From: Brachynemurus nebulosus
Taxonomy: Eukaryota; Arthropoda; Insecta; Neuroptera; Myrmeleontidae
Assembly: GCA_035578155.1 (NCBI GenBank)
Contig: JAPWDM010000001.1
Coordinates: 11,693,543 to 11,757,542, forward strand
Length of the DNA: 64,000 nucleotides
Direction of reading: 5' to 3'
The stretch's first letter is position 1. The number at the start of each line of letters is the position of its first letter. The notes beneath the pieces are model-generated. The model was not told where the DNA came from. It worked only from the letters and a program-made list of their open reading frames with translations, and made no database searches. This document shows positions 20,290-33,896 of the stretch, in pieces. Both the position numbers and the translations under genes were made by a program.

Positions 20290-21960
20290 ATATAAATAAA
20301 AATTGTATTAAATACAAATATACACAAAAATAAAAAAAAATAGTATTAAAGAATTAAGTACTTACAAATAAATATTAAAATTATAAAAGTTGCATACAAA
20401 TTTTGTAAAATAAACTAGTTATTTATAGATAAAAACAAAAAAGGTTTTAAAAACAACAATTAAAGTTAAAAACAATTAAAAACAATTAAAATTATCACAG
20501 TGCGACTGGTTATTATGTTAAAATAAAAGTAAAAAAAAAGTAAAAATAAAAGTAAAAACTTTTGATATAAAAGAAAACTTTTTCGTTGAGCTATACTTTT
20601 GTACCTGACTATCTCGCACCAATTACCTAAATAATTTTCGTTGAAATTTTACTATTCTAGCGACACAGTCTCCTCTTATGATATATGACTCGTTATTGGA
20701 AACGCGCGAATATGACGCGTTGCAACTTGTTAGTATCTAACACTTACATGCGGGTAACATTGGTGTGACTGTATGAATATTTGAACGATTTATGAATTTT
20801 AGACCTTACTACCCGACAGGCCTTATTACCCACAGGTACCTTAAGCCATGAAGCTTGAGGTATTTCGTACGCAACTGAATAGAACTAAAATCCTATAGAT
20901 AAAATATACAAAGAAAGTTAGAAGGGTTTTTAAGAATAATGAATGAGTGGGATTTAAATTTAAGTGAGAGTTTTGTTGTGCATTTTCACCACAACTAGGT
21001 ACTTTTAACCTGCAATAAAACATTAACAAAGGACACCTACGTATGCGTAAAATATTTCCGGGAAACGACAAAGATTTCTACTTTCATCTTTATTTTAATT
21101 AAAAACTGTTGAAAATGACCATTTTATTGTATTACGAGATGAAAATAAATATAAAATCTGTGTATATTATATCATTCATATATGTCGGATGAGACGATAC
21201 CGTTCACCGCTCTTGACTTATACGAGAAAATAAACTTTTATTTTACAAAGAAGAAAAAATCATTTATGTTTTTAATGTAACGTACGCTGTCCTTATTAAA
21301 TGCCACATATACACAGATAAAAAAGTGTAATATCTAATAATGTATTATATGTGCTTGACCAACCGTCATAAATCATATTTCATGGGACACAAACGATGCA
21401 AAGAAAACTGAAATTAAGTATTACAGTCGCCTTTTTATGGTTGATAACAAATTTATTTCCCAGTGTCGGTTTTTTTTCCCTATTTTTTAGTAAATTGTGT
21501 GCAGTAATAAGTTGAGTTCAATTTTTTTTACAGATTTTTTTCCTTATTTATTAAAAGTCGTTTTTGTCTGATACAAATACTCTTTTTTTTGATTAAGGAT
21601 AGGAATACGTCATGGTAACTTTTCCTTCAACTTCATTTCTACCTACTTCACTTACTGCGCAGGTCCATATCATGGCTGTACTCATATAGCGCACGTCTAT
21701 ATCCTGCCTGCACTTATTGCGCACGTCTACTGTACAAATAAAAATATCGCTTTGAATTAACCTTGACTATTGAGCCTGAGGTCGCGGTTAAGGTCATATT
21801 CGGATGCAGAAATTTCCGCGCTTTACATTTCCGGGATCAAAAGTAAGAGTCGCACAAATAAAATAACTGACTTGACCTTGATATGACCTTGAACCGTCGG
21901 ATGCGGCGTAAAAAATTCGGAGATTTTTGTCCTTACCATTATCTCAAAAATACTTTCCCG
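20290..21960. other. AT-rich sequence, no gene recognised
   Basis: It holds poly-A and AAAGTAAAA-type low-complexity tracts near 20300-20580. GC is slightly raised at 20640-20880 and 21600-21900, without a frame I can identify. Confidence 0.5.
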
Positions 21961-21969
21961 CTGAGATTT

Positions 21970-22249
21970 TTGATCGTTCCTCGATGACCAGAGAACTCTT
22001 GCGCGAAACAACTTATCTTAACGAAGTTTGATGAAAACGTTGAAAATGCAAAAATCTTGGACGAATTCTTCACCCAGACACATCCAATGTCCGAAACCTG
22101 GTTTTCTGTTAAAATTTACCCAAGTTCAAAAGTTTTTGCGACATTTTTTACACCATTAGGAAGATGGAAAAAAATCACATTCGAGAAAAAGTAATTTTTG
22201 TAAATGGAAATTCGCTATGTTATGCAAGATCCTGCGACAGAGGAATTTA
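21970..22249 (+). mobile_element. Helentron-like interspersed element, copy A (3' part)
   Basis: The tail GGAAATTCGCTATGTTATGC (from 22206), then AAGATCCTGCGACAGAGGAA, is shared with three other loci (24559, 29109 and 50372). Upstream, ATGTCCGAAACCTGGTTTT and TTTTTGCGACATTTTTT align with copy D. The 5' part seen in copies C and D is missing or unrecognisable. Confidence 0.65.
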
Positions 22250-22787
22250 TTATTGCACATGGAAATTTTAAACATGTTTTTTGCGAAACAGCGTTTTTAC
22301 AATAGATTGGTATTGTCACTCAAAATCGACTCGACTACTTTTTTCGAAATTTTTCACACATCTATCTCTGACATGGAAAATTTTTTTAAACAACACTGAA
22401 ATTTTTTTTAAAATTATTCATATAGTTATTATGATGATTAGGCTACCAGATATTTGAAACTTACACGGTCTAATGAAAGGCTACTGCAGCCACCATTTTT
22501 TTACGGTATCAAAAATGTGGCTACAGCTATTCATAGCATTTTATAGTATAACATTTAGAGGCCATTTAACTAAAATAAGCAGAGTTGATTTTTGTAAGTC
22601 AAAGTTTAAACACGTGGACCTTGTTCTTTTGTAGTTATTTCTTATAAATATAGGACTAGCCACAGTCACTGATACTTCGTTTTATACATGCAATATTTAA
22701 GATTCTGTTAATTTAACGTTTTGAATGATTAAGACGATTAGTAACGCACCCTGCAATATGACGTTTCAAAATGCTTTGATATATGTA

Positions 22788-23249
22788 CAGGGTGTAAAAT
22801 AATAACTCTCGTCCTTTTGAGGGGTGACTCATAGCACCGTGTAGACACAAAAACCACAGGAATTTTTTCGGAATTGTTTTGTCGGAGTTTGAGAAAATCG
22901 AAAATTAACTTGCTATATGATGTTTCAACATTTTTCTAAGTATACGGCTCTGACTAAGTTATGCGTAAATACCTTCTTAATATCAAAAGTACAAAATAAT
23001 TTTATTGACTAAAATTCAATAAAATTTTGTAAACATGTTTAGGCCGTAAACAAACGTGTATCTCTGATTTTTTTTTAAACCAGAAAATTTATCTTACAAA
23101 GATGAGAACCGGATTAAAAAAAAATTAAGGGCCCCTTTTTTGACCCATATAGAGTATCAAATTTTTTGTGTTTAAAAAACAGTTTTAGTTCAAATTTATT
23201 GGCAAATATTAAGTGAAATCTACCCCCTGTTTTCGTACTTTACACCCTG
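22788..23249. mobile_element. TA-flanked MITE (Tc1/mariner-like termini)
   Basis: CAGGGTGTAAA at 22788-22798 is inverted as TTTACACCCTG ending at 23249, and TA flanks both ends (22786-22787 and 23250-23251). The 462-bp body has no coding frame. An unpaired CAGGGTGTATCATG end of similar type occurs at 1086 and its mirror. Confidence 0.75.
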
Positions 23250-23614
23250 TATAGTCAGTGGTACAAGTGCCGCTATCTGTGACAGATTTTTCAAAATACG
23301 ACGCAATTTTATGTAATTTTCAATTTTACAATTTTAGTTTAGTATAATTTCTATTTTTCCAATTCCTAGGAGGTCATTTTTTGATGTTGGTGTCTCTGAT
23401 TTTCTTTCTTTTTTTGTAACCTTATTTATGGTACTTTTCATTGGCAGTAAAAGGTCTAGCATTTAGAGACACAAAATTTTTCTCTATGGTTAAAATAAAA
23501 TGGTTAAGTTGCCCGATCATTATAAAACAGAGCCAAAAATAAAGTCAACTTTAAGTTAAAAGTGATTTTAGTTAAAGTACTCTTAAAATTATAAATGAAA
23601 TCGCCCGAAAATTT

Positions 23615-23800
23615 TGTTACTAGGGTTTTGAAATCAGTTAAATTTACCAATAAAAATATTCCTTTCAACCTTTTCGTGTTTACATGCCAATCAAATGTTT
23701 TCTATGATTTGTTTTTTAGTGAAAAAATTGGCACCTACTTTTTTCACGGTAAAAACGAAAAAAAAGTGGCACATTTTTTTAAAACACTTAACTCGAGTTA
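23615..23800 (+). repeat. Dispersed repeat, copy 1 (pair with 40530-40735)
   Basis: GTTTTGAAATCAGTTAAATT and downstream blocks (TCGTGTTTACMTRC, GTAAAAACGAAAAA) recur diverged at 40530-40735. Both copies happen to keep a short open frame starting VLKSVKFTN, with similar spacing of Phe-rich blocks. That may be chance or a weakly constrained element protein; I do not recognise it. Confidence 0.5.
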
Positions 23801-24164
23801 AATTGTCATTTATAAAATTTTTTATTAAATGTCTACTATCTATAATTTTTTTTCATACTCTGCGAAATCAAAATCAAGCAAAAATATAGACAGCTATCGA
23901 AAAAAAGGGGTGCTGTAATAAAAAAAATGAAATGAATAGGACTATGTGTTGAAATTGTATCGAAATATATTAAATGTCTTAAAACATTTCTGATGTTCAA
24001 TTTCGTTTTATTATCTATATTATCCGTTGACAATATTATCGAAAAATACTGTTCCTTTTTTTTTTATTAATATAAATGTAGATTCTTATATCAAATACAA
24101 TTTGTACCAGTAAGCATAATATGCCATTGTATGTATGTACATATATTGAAAATAGTATTGTTAG

Positions 24165-24602
24165 TGGTGATTTTTCTCGACTTTCCAGAATGGAATTCAG
24201 CTATCACAGCCACTGTCATGACGCGACTTCAGCCCGGGACTATGGCAGAAATTTGTTTTGAGGTCCCTAGAAACCGAAAATAATATTCACTAAAATATAG
24301 AAATTAGTTTTTCTTGGAAACTAGTCACAGAATAATAGCAAAAACCTTTTTTAGGTGATTTTTTCTCCTCTTTCCAATGGTGTAGAAAAATTTGACAAAA
24401 GTTTAAAAAAAATTAGTTTTTTGTCAAAATTTCCCCTTATTCAAAAACTTTTGTGAAATTTTTCTTCACCATTGGAAAGAGGAGAAAAAATCACATAAAA
24501 AAGGTCTTTAAACTATTAATCTGTGACTAGTTTCCAAGAAAAACTAATTTCTATAAACGGAAATTCGCTATGTTATGCAGGATGCTGCTACAGGGGTATT
24601 TA
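24165..24602 (+). mobile_element. Helentron-like element, copy B, with internal 100-bp palindrome
   Basis: The 5' block (GGAATTCAGCTATCACAGCC, GACTATGGCAGAAATTTGTT, CCTAGAAACCGAAA) matches copies C and D, and the 3' tail at 24559-24602 matches all copies. In place of the microsatellite and core of the other copies it holds a long inverted repeat (24299-24403 against about 24447-24553). Confidence 0.7.
24299..24553. repeat. Inverted repeat, arms about 105 bp
   Basis: The left arm starts AGAAATTAGTTTTTCTTGGA and the right arm ends with TCCAAGAAAAACTAATTTCT. Inner landmarks TCTCCTCTTTCCAATGGTG and CACCATTGGAAAGAGGAGA are complementary, separated near the centre by AT-rich sequence. Only a few mismatches are visible. 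Confidence 0.9.
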
Positions 24603-24849
24603 ATTCTTCTAATCGTTGGAATTATTTAGATGGATGGTGAAAATCGTGGGGGTAGTGTAAAGATTTAATTTTTCCAAAAATTTTATTGCCGTATTGGAGT
24701 AGGGACGTGTAAAAATCAGATTTTCAACTGTAAACGAAATTATTCGTAATTTGCCATCGGGAGATTTGCTTCAAATCTTCCAACTTTCTAAATCCATTCT
24801 CACATAAGCTCAGTAGTATCGTTAAAATTTGAGTACAAATTTTGAAATG

Positions 24850-25860
24850 AGAATGATTCCAGGTTACCAGAATTCTCTTTAAAATGAAAAAATCGCTTTC
24901 GCTCGATTTCTCTAATGTTTAAGAAGGTGCTGATATTTAATTGTATTATCTATACGGTAGACCAAGTGGTCGGAAAACGACATTTCATAGTACACAATCT
25001 AACATTATTCCAGTTAACGGCAGAAGTGAATTCAGCGTCCAAGAACTCTACTTAAAATTAAAGAATTGTCTTTAGACATGTCTGTAATGCTTAAACAAGT
25101 CTTAATATATGTCTGAATTACATGGTAGGCCAATTGGTCGGAAACCGACATTACGCGACTAAATGTTATTCCAGTTAATGGCCGAAATGATTTCAATATA
25201 CAAAAATTAAGTGAATAGCAGCTAAATAAAACCTTATAAAAAATAAAATAAACAAATTTTCAAAAATTTTTTATTATACCTGTTATAGAGTAGGTACATT
25301 TCTATTTCAAATTTCAGTTTTCTTCCTTGTTGACCTTTGTAAGTTTTTATGGGCAGTGCCTACTATGTCTATTGGATAAGACGATCCTGATCAATGATAT
25401 AAGTCTACTATAACTTTTTTTCAGTCACGGGCTGGTAAAAGGTCGGACAATTTTTTCATACTTACATATATAGGCTCACAATGACAATTATCAGTTTTGT
25501 AAATTACATTTATATTTAATAATACGAAATCCAGTTTTCCGACCACTTGGTCTACCATGCAACTCTTGGTTTACCGGATAATTTAGATAAATATCGGTAA
25601 ATCCTTATAAGCGTTACCGAAATGTTTAAAAGCAATTCGTTCATTTTATATAACAATCTTATAGCCCGGAATCATTTCCACCATTAACTGGAATAACATT
25701 AGGTGTTGTTATATGAAGTGTCGTTTTCCGACCACTCTGTCTACCATATAATTTAGATGAATATCGACATTTTCTTAAAGATTTCAGAAATGTTTAATAG
25801 CAAGTTTTTTATTTTAAATAGAATTCTTGTAGCTTGATTCTTGTAGATTGTGCTGCAATA
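24850..25860. mobile_element. Foldback-like element: inverted arrays of ~175-bp units
   Basis: Left units carry GGTAGACCAAGTGGTCGGAA, then CATTATTCCAGTTAACGGCA (about 24955 and 25125, plus a partial near 24865). Right units carry the inverse, CCGACCACTTGGTCTACCAT (about 25540 and 25730). About 350 bp lies between. The sequence after the right array (about 25900-26070) resembles that after the array at 44985-45420, so both belong to one family. No coding frame. Confidence 0.75.
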
Positions 25861-26079
25861 TGTGGAACAAATAAAAAAACTAAATTCTAAAAATTGCTTT
25901 TTTTACAGCCAAAAACACTTTTTAGGTATAAAATTAGTTCCGTAAAATTTCAAAAAAGAAAGACTTGGCTGTATTGTGCTAAACGTGTGCTATCATGAGG
26001 CGTAACTAAAAAATTAAATTCCAAAATAGACGGTTTTTATCGGCAGAAACCTTTCTTAGCTTAAAGTTAGCCTCGTTAT

Positions 26080-28140
26080 TTTTTTTTTTTTCTTATTTGT
26101 AAGTTAGTTAATCATTTTCCTATCGACCGGAGATCTTTAGCGGATCAGCGCTTGAGAAACACTGGACTAGAGTATCTCGTTCAAGTATGAAAAATTTTTA
26201 TGTAAAAGGGATATTTGAACGGTCTATATGTATCTTTCTTTTAAATAAAAAGAATGGATTAAGTAAAATGCGTCAAAGTAGCCTACGGAGCCTACAAGTA
26301 ATAAATACGTTTTTGTAATTTGACAAAAAAAAAAAAAATTCTATACCTACTTGGAAATAGCTGGCAATGACAGTTATATCCCTCTCAAATTACATATAAA
26401 TAATTTATTATTAAAAAATTTTCATTTTTATAACTTTTTCAACAATAGAGGTGTAATAGAGTTATAATCAACGAAACTTCTGGTCGCCTTTTGTAGTAAA
26501 CTCCTCAACGTACAAAAAAAAGGCTAACTGTGATTAATAGCTTAATATTACTTGTAGTGCTTTTTCCGTTTTTTGTAATATTCTAAATATAATGTGTTCT
26601 GCGCTACGAGAGAGTAACAACAATAAATAATTCCACGTATACAAAATATACAAAGACCGCAATGTAAAACCGAAATTGAGTTTTACCAGTTCGCCGTTGG
26701 TGAGTACATAGTAGTATAAAAGGCAAAATTGCTGGCTGGTATTTGTACGCTTGTACGAATATAAAACCTTTATAGGGATACGAATACACATGTATATGAA
26801 TTGTTCTTTTACATTTGCGTATATACAGTACGCTGTATAAATAACCGTGTAAATTTGTCCCAGGTATGTTATATGTAACCTAAATTGCATTTAACCATTT
26901 TAAATGGTATTTTACTCACTAAAAACTCTACAATGGATTGATTGTAAACTACTTCTTGTTCGAGTACTGGAGCCATTCGATGCAATATCTCCTTAGTTAG
27001 AATCACAGACCTGCACAGAACATACTCTAAAAACTTACTGTATCAATGTGTAAACGAAGCAAGCAGATACGACCAGGATTCAGTCTAACAGTACTTATTC
27101 TGTAATATAGTAGATAATCAATGCAATAATCGATGGTATCTGTAATAACGTTTTCAAATAATTATTTTCAAAATATAATATTGATAGTAAAATTTAACTT
27201 TCTGAGAAGAAACAGCAAAATTTTGAACTAAAAAAAAGTAGTATTTGCTTTATTTTCGAAAAACGTACGTATACAAATTATGTCCTGCAATAATTATAGT
27301 CCTATTTGCTGAAAAATGGACAATACATTATATTCCTTAAATCTCACCCGTCTCACTCCATTACCGGCCTCAAGGAAACTGCCTATAAACTGGCTTTGGG
27401 CTCCGTCTAGTTATGTAATAAAATAAGTGTTCATTCGTCTATGGTTAGAATATATCTTTGACTATCACATTCTGGTGTGTAAAATAAGAGTGATAGACAG
27501 TAGTTTTCATTGCCCTTCTGTAAAACTACCGTGAACTGACGTACGAGCAACGTAGGGGAACGTCGCCCAAAGCGGGTAAGCGCTTGTATATCGTTGTATC
27601 GAATGTTTTTGTCAGGTCGTGTGTATATCGAAATTAACCGAATATCAACCAATATCAATCAATATCAATCAGTTGCACTTGAACGCTTGTGTTGTTTAAT
27701 GTCCTAGTTAAGCGTCATCAATTTTTTTTTGGTTTTGTTAAAAATTTTGACGATAAATATTGTGTGATTTGTGACAAACCTTTTTATTTGTAATCTTTTT
27801 GGTATTACCGTATTATGTTATCATCATTTGACTTTTAATGTAGCAAAAGATCGATATGTATTGGCTTTCATTTTGAAATTATTCTAAGTTAACTAAATTA
27901 AATCTTTTTGGGCAACGCGGGTAGACAAAATAGAAGCATCTTAATAGAAAAAAAAACTGTTGGTAGCGGAAAAATATAAAAAATTTTCTCTTTACTACGG
28001 AATGAGAGAAAAAGCTAAAAAAATATTTCTGCCTTCTTTGTGGTGATTTTGATATTGAACCACCTGAAGTAATACTCTACTCCAATGCGGAGGTTGTAAA
28101 GAAAATTACAGTTAATTGTTATAGATTTATTATTTTTGTC
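26080..28140. other. AT-rich sequence with one hAT-like end
   Basis: CGCTTGAGAAACACTGGACT near 26150 looks like the right terminus of a hAT element, but no left terminus was found. The rest has no recognisable gene; a 118-codon frame at 26534-26890 (minus) shows no domain and biased AT codons. Confidence 0.45.
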
Positions 28141-28143
28141 TTT

Positions 28144-29150
<1,007 letters not shown>

Positions 29151-29518
29151 TCAATTTTTTTTTAACTTAATGATTATTATTGTTAAGTTCTATATGATTA
29201 AGAATGTTTATAAAAAAAAAATAATAACAGTATTTAAATAGGTACATAATCTGCTTACCCGCTATGCTCAAAGACGATTACGCGCTTTAGGATACCTATA
29301 CGGGAAAAGCGAGTTTTTGCAGAGGTTTTGTATTTTCTCTATTAAAAATAAATATCGTATACAAATTTCTTAAAGGATGTTTCATTTTCGATAACTATTC
29401 TATCTGATAATATAAAAAAGATCTGCTTATCGAGGTCAAAAGTCACTTTTTTGGGCGTTAATCTTAGCTTACCCGCTTTAGGCTACCTTCCCCTATTTAT
29501 ATTAGTTGATTGCATTAA

Positions 29519-30499
29519 CCCCTTATTGCATGAATTATTAAGGTGATGAAAAAATTTTTTTTTTACTGAAAATGTCTTTCACTTCTTTTATCTTAGTAGG
29601 TAGTCAAATTAAGAAAAATAAAATTAAGTCTTATTGTTTAGAAATTATTTAACGAAGCCATATATGGCTTCGTATGCGTTAAATAAAAAATACAATTATA
29701 TTTTATGAAAATCTGTATGGAATTTTATTTGCCATTGTAACATAAATAAACTTGACACTTTCCACATTTGGCGAATGAACGGAATTTTGAGCAGTTTTGA
29801 CATAATTGTCAATTTAGTTTCGTCCATTCGGAGAAATGGTCACCTTATCTGATCGCACAGACTTCAAAGGGAGATCTTGGCGTCTAGCTAGAGTTTTTAG
29901 TGCTTTTTTAATGAGTATAGGTGAGCCGGGTAAGCTAGACGGAGTACCTTTTCGGCTTGTTGCAGTACGTTTTCTGGCCACCGAAGTTGATGGACTGCCT
30001 TGGCTGGTGGGAGTACTGGGGAATCAGAAGCAAAATCATCGTCACCCACGAAACCATCACCAAGACATGCTGGGATGTACCATAAAAGCGATACGAAGCC
30101 ATATATGCCCAATAATAATTTGGATTAAACGCATACGAAGCCAAATATGGCAACTTCAAAATAAGCCCCAAAAATTGAGGAAAACAAGAAAACACACACG
30201 AATCACAACTATTCCATGTTCTTGAACATATAAAGAATGTGTTTTGAAAATTTTTGATTTTAGTACTTACCGTTTTATTGTTTAGTTTTCACAAATAAAA
30301 TTAGCACCAATTAATTGCACTGTAACGGTCGGACACTCTGAATATAACTTCAAATAATTTGACAACCCGCAATTGCCAAAGACAACAAAAATTACGTTCC
30401 GTTACTCGAAGGAGTATAAAGTTAGGATTTAACATTAGTTATGTTGAAAAAAAATAGTAAAACTTGGAATTCATATATGGCTTTGTATGCGATAAGGGG
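29519..30499 (-). mobile_element. piggyBac-type element with TTAA duplications
   Basis: TTAA (29515-29518) precedes CCCCTTATTGCAT, and the inverted ATGCGATAAGGGG ends at 30499 before TTAA (30500-30503). The motif GAAGCCATATATGGCTTC, an 18-bp perfect palindrome, lies at 29655-29672, with related copies near 30095, 30130 and 30465, i.e. subterminally on both sides. At 981 bp it is a deletion derivative carrying a broken minus-strand frame. Confidence 0.88.
29814..30112 (-). pseudogene. Decayed piggyBac transposase N-terminal remnant
   Basis: On the minus strand an acidic start (GDGFVGDDDFASDS) leads, after a frame break near 30020-30030, into a Ser/Thr/Pro/Arg-rich stretch (for example GSPSTSVARKRTATSRKG). 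That stretch stays open to TAA at 29814-29816. An acidic then Ser/Pro-rich N-terminus is usual for piggyBac-type transposases, and the stretch sits inside a TTAA-flanked element. The catalytic DDD domain is absent. The region is GC-richer than its surroundings. A 129-codon plus-strand frame (29836-30225) overlaps it and is probably its shadow, but I cannot exclude the reverse. Confidence 0.45.
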
Positions 30500-30769
30500 T
30501 TAAAAGGTGCTTTGTTCCTGTTTTCTAATATCTTTAAAAAAAAGTTATAGGGTTTTTCTGTCGAGTAATTTACGCCGCGTTTTATGAAGAAAAGACCTAA
30601 ATTTTGTTAGTGTTCTAAATGGAAGTTGAAAAGTCCGCGAAAAGTCTATGAGAAGGATTGGTTCGTCCTGTATTGTAGGTAGGTTTTCTAGCATTTTTAG
30701 GGGAAATTGTCGAGCACTGACGGACAATTTTGACCACAATTATGATCATTCAAATTTGATATTCTGAAA

Positions 30770-31400
30770 TTTTGTATCAAATCCGTTTCTGTTAGTGTTC
30801 CGCTTTGTTCGCCCGACGACTAGGTATACAGCAATCACATTCATATTTCAAGAGCATAATTAATTTTAATAAAATATTGTTAAAATCGATCCAGCTGTTT
30901 AATTTGAATCTCAATCCATAGTTCTAGGTGTCAGTTTCAAACTTACTTTACTTTTCAATTAGATATTCTTAAATTCTTTACAAAATCAATTCGTTATAGG
31001 AGCTCGCTTCGCTCGCCCAACGATTTTAATTTCGAACCAGCTTTTTCGATGTTTCAGCGTTTTGGAGAACATTTCTGAACTCGCGTTAATTTATTTCAGA
31101 ATTTCATATTTAAGCAAAATTCAAAGATCCGCTCAGCCGTATATTTTTGATGTTTTTTGGGTTCTGAGGACCCTAAGGGACAATTTTAACCTCACATTTA
31201 TTTCTTCAGGGTATCAATACCTACTATTTTTAAAATTTAAAAATTTGAAGTTTGTTCACGATCCATTCACCCGTTTATTTTGGGTGTTTTTTGAGTCGCT
31301 AAGATTCTAGAGACATCACTCCAATTTTAACCTTACGTTCGATTTTTTAGATCTCGCAAAATTTGAGTAAGATGCGTCTAGCCATTTATTTTAGGTTTTC
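30770..31400 (+). repeat. Degenerate tandem repeat, unit about 110-135 bp
   Basis: Blocks of the form GATCC(G/A)YTCA(G/C)CCGT(A/T)TATTTT recur near 31122, 31258 and 31370, with weaker earlier ones. Each is followed by GGGTTCTGAGGACCCTAAG-like and ATTTTAACCTYACRTT segments. No coding. Confidence 0.5.
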
Positions 31401-32540
31401 GCTAATAAGTAATCGCTTACTGTCAATTAGTAAATAAATTTCACTGTGGAAATAGTTACCTATAGATACCTATTATTGATTTTTATTAAAACTATAATAT
31501 TTTTTCAATGTTTATTCAATCATTTTTCAATGTTTATTTGGTTGAAGAAATAATTTATGCATACTCGAAATACGCTTACAGCCTCGGAATTTCAAATTGC
31601 ATCAGAGATCACAAAAATAATTCTTAAAGCCCTCGATAGATAAAACACTATTATACGTGTATAACCTTTTGGCGCACCCTGTATACATCATCTTGTACGT
31701 TGATGATGAATCGACAAGAACTATAAAGGTTAACTTGTCAAATGTATTATTCATAATTTATGTTTATCATTCATTTAATTCAAATTATTATTTTTTCCCC
31801 TAATTTTCTACAAAATTATAGTTTAATTCTTGAAGGTAACTAAGTATGATGAAAATAAAATTATAAGCATAAAATTATAATAAATTTACCTGTTAATTCT
31901 AATCTACATTTATTTGCTCGCTTAAAGTTTTACATAAATGGTAAATTCACTAAATGTATGAATATTTACGAAAATTAGTGTACTGTCGGCAGAAAGCGAT
32001 TCGAATGTGTGAGCGACTATATAAATAGATAGGATGTTGCTAATACCCACCTGACAAAATTGAGAAAACAGCAAGGGTGATAAATTTCCGATTCGCTTAG
32101 ATCAGTATAATTGTGAATAAGCCTTCATTTATTTATCCCAAAAAATGAGGAAAATCAAATAATTACATTTTATCTGCTACTTTTTGGCTTCTCTTATACG
32201 ATAAATATATTAAATTAAATATTAGTGGCCAATATTAACATTTTACTTCCTTAATCGTATCCCAACTATTTTACTTATTCAAATTTGTTAGCGTAATCAT
32301 AATAGATCAAAAATATTCAAAGAAATTGACATTGACTTAGCACAAATAAGCTAAGAAAAAGATATAATCGCCCAAAAAGTAAGCTATGCTTATTAGTATG
32401 TAGGAATTGTTCCATTTTTCGTGTATAGATTCATCAGTTATTCTCTACTTTTTCTATAATTTCTAAAACCCATTTTCTGAAGAATTAACAGAAATATTCA
32501 TTTGACATAACATTAACATACTCACTGATTAACAACATTC
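31400..32540. other. AT-rich sequence, nothing recognised
   Basis: A lone GCGCACCCTGTATA near 31672 resembles one terminus of a CAGGGTG-type MITE without a partner. Otherwise I see nothing. Confidence 0.5.
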
Positions 32541-33020
32541 TGATTAAAGCAAAATGTGTCATCAAGTTTTCTTTCTATGTACAACGGAACTTAGGTTATA
32601 AAATTCAGTCCTAATTATTTTTGTTTAGTCTATACTTAATTCTTAATATCTATGATTTTTTTGAACGATTCTTCGGTGATTAGGGTTAGGAACTGGAATT
32701 TTTAAAAAGTGTTTCCACAACAAAATAAAAACAAAAATAAATGAAAAATACAGTCCACCATATTATTGAATTCGTACTTTAATAAACTTTCCTTTAACAC
32801 CCTATATGATACTCATGAGGAATATTTTTTCCCACTTTCTATGTTACCTCTGAAATTAACGCTAAGAATCGAAATTAAATTTCACATCTATAATTAAGCC
32901 ACTACATCTTTGTGCTAAAGTTTTCACATCGAATAGTTTCAGATAAAATAACCTATGACATACGAACGGATGCCGAAATGATTTGGCACGGAGCACTAAA
33001 AATCATCACTGGATGTTCCT
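32540..33020 (+). repeat. Dispersed repeat, copy 1 (pair with 61000-61480)
   Basis: Collinear blocks shared with 61000-61480 include CTTTCTATGTAC, TATTGAATTCGTAC, CTGAAATTAACGCTAAGAAT and ATACGAACGGATGCCGAAAT. Divergence is substantial. No coding frame and no termini were identified. Confidence 0.65.
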
Positions 33021-33896
33021 TTTGATATAAATTTCATACTGATTTCCAATGTCATATAAATGAAACATAATCGTAACTGAAATGTTATCGTATTATGATC
33101 GTTTGGTCAAGTGGGTAGCAAAATAGCACACACACACAAATATACTTGTATATGTAGGCTTGTAGGTACATATACTATTGTATTCAACCATTGCAAAACC
33201 TCCCGTTTTTACGTGCGAATATCACCGGAAATTCAATTAAAAATGCATTGTGCCTGTCACTCATAGTAAATTATTCGCCAGCTTGATTTAAACTATTTTA
33301 TGTTGAAACTCCCACCAACATTATATTAATGTCATTATAGAAATTAATTGGCATGGAATATTAAATAACCAGTCAGTCACTACTACATAGTACAACACCC
33401 CACTGTACTCAGTTTGGTTAGTACAAATAAAAAAAAATTTTTTTGTGTTTTCATTCGAAACAAACTACCATTGGCACACACCAGGCACACAGAAACATAG
33501 TAGTGAGAGCAGTCGTCATGTTGTTAAATGTAATTTTTTTTATTAATTAATTATTGCTTTCTGCAAGTTGCTATAATCATTTTACAGTCATCGCTGTTAC
33601 CTATGCTATATGCAAATTTACAGTTACGTAATGTACTTGTCTGTTGCCTACAGAAATTGAAAAAAAAAATGGGAAAAATAAATCGAAAGCTGGTTTTGAT
33701 TGACACTTTATTTCAATATTTAGTTTAATATACCTAAAGCCTACTGGCTTAAAATCATAATATTAATATAGCCAGTATTTATTCTAAAATTACCAACGTA
33801 ATTTCAGTTAATGGTTTTTTGAAATTTATAAATTACGTATCAATTTAATTTTCTTATTTTGTAACTTTTTTCTTAAATTTCCTGCAATTGTTTTTA

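Noticed and set aside
26534..26890. 118-codon minus-strand frame
   Set aside because: AT-driven composition rich in Tyr, Leu and Ile with no domain, promoter or repeat support.
29836..30225. 129-codon plus-strand frame in the piggyBac derivative
   Set aside because: The overlapping minus-strand reading has the acidic and Ser/Pro-rich look of a transposase N-terminus; the plus frame has no recognisable feature.
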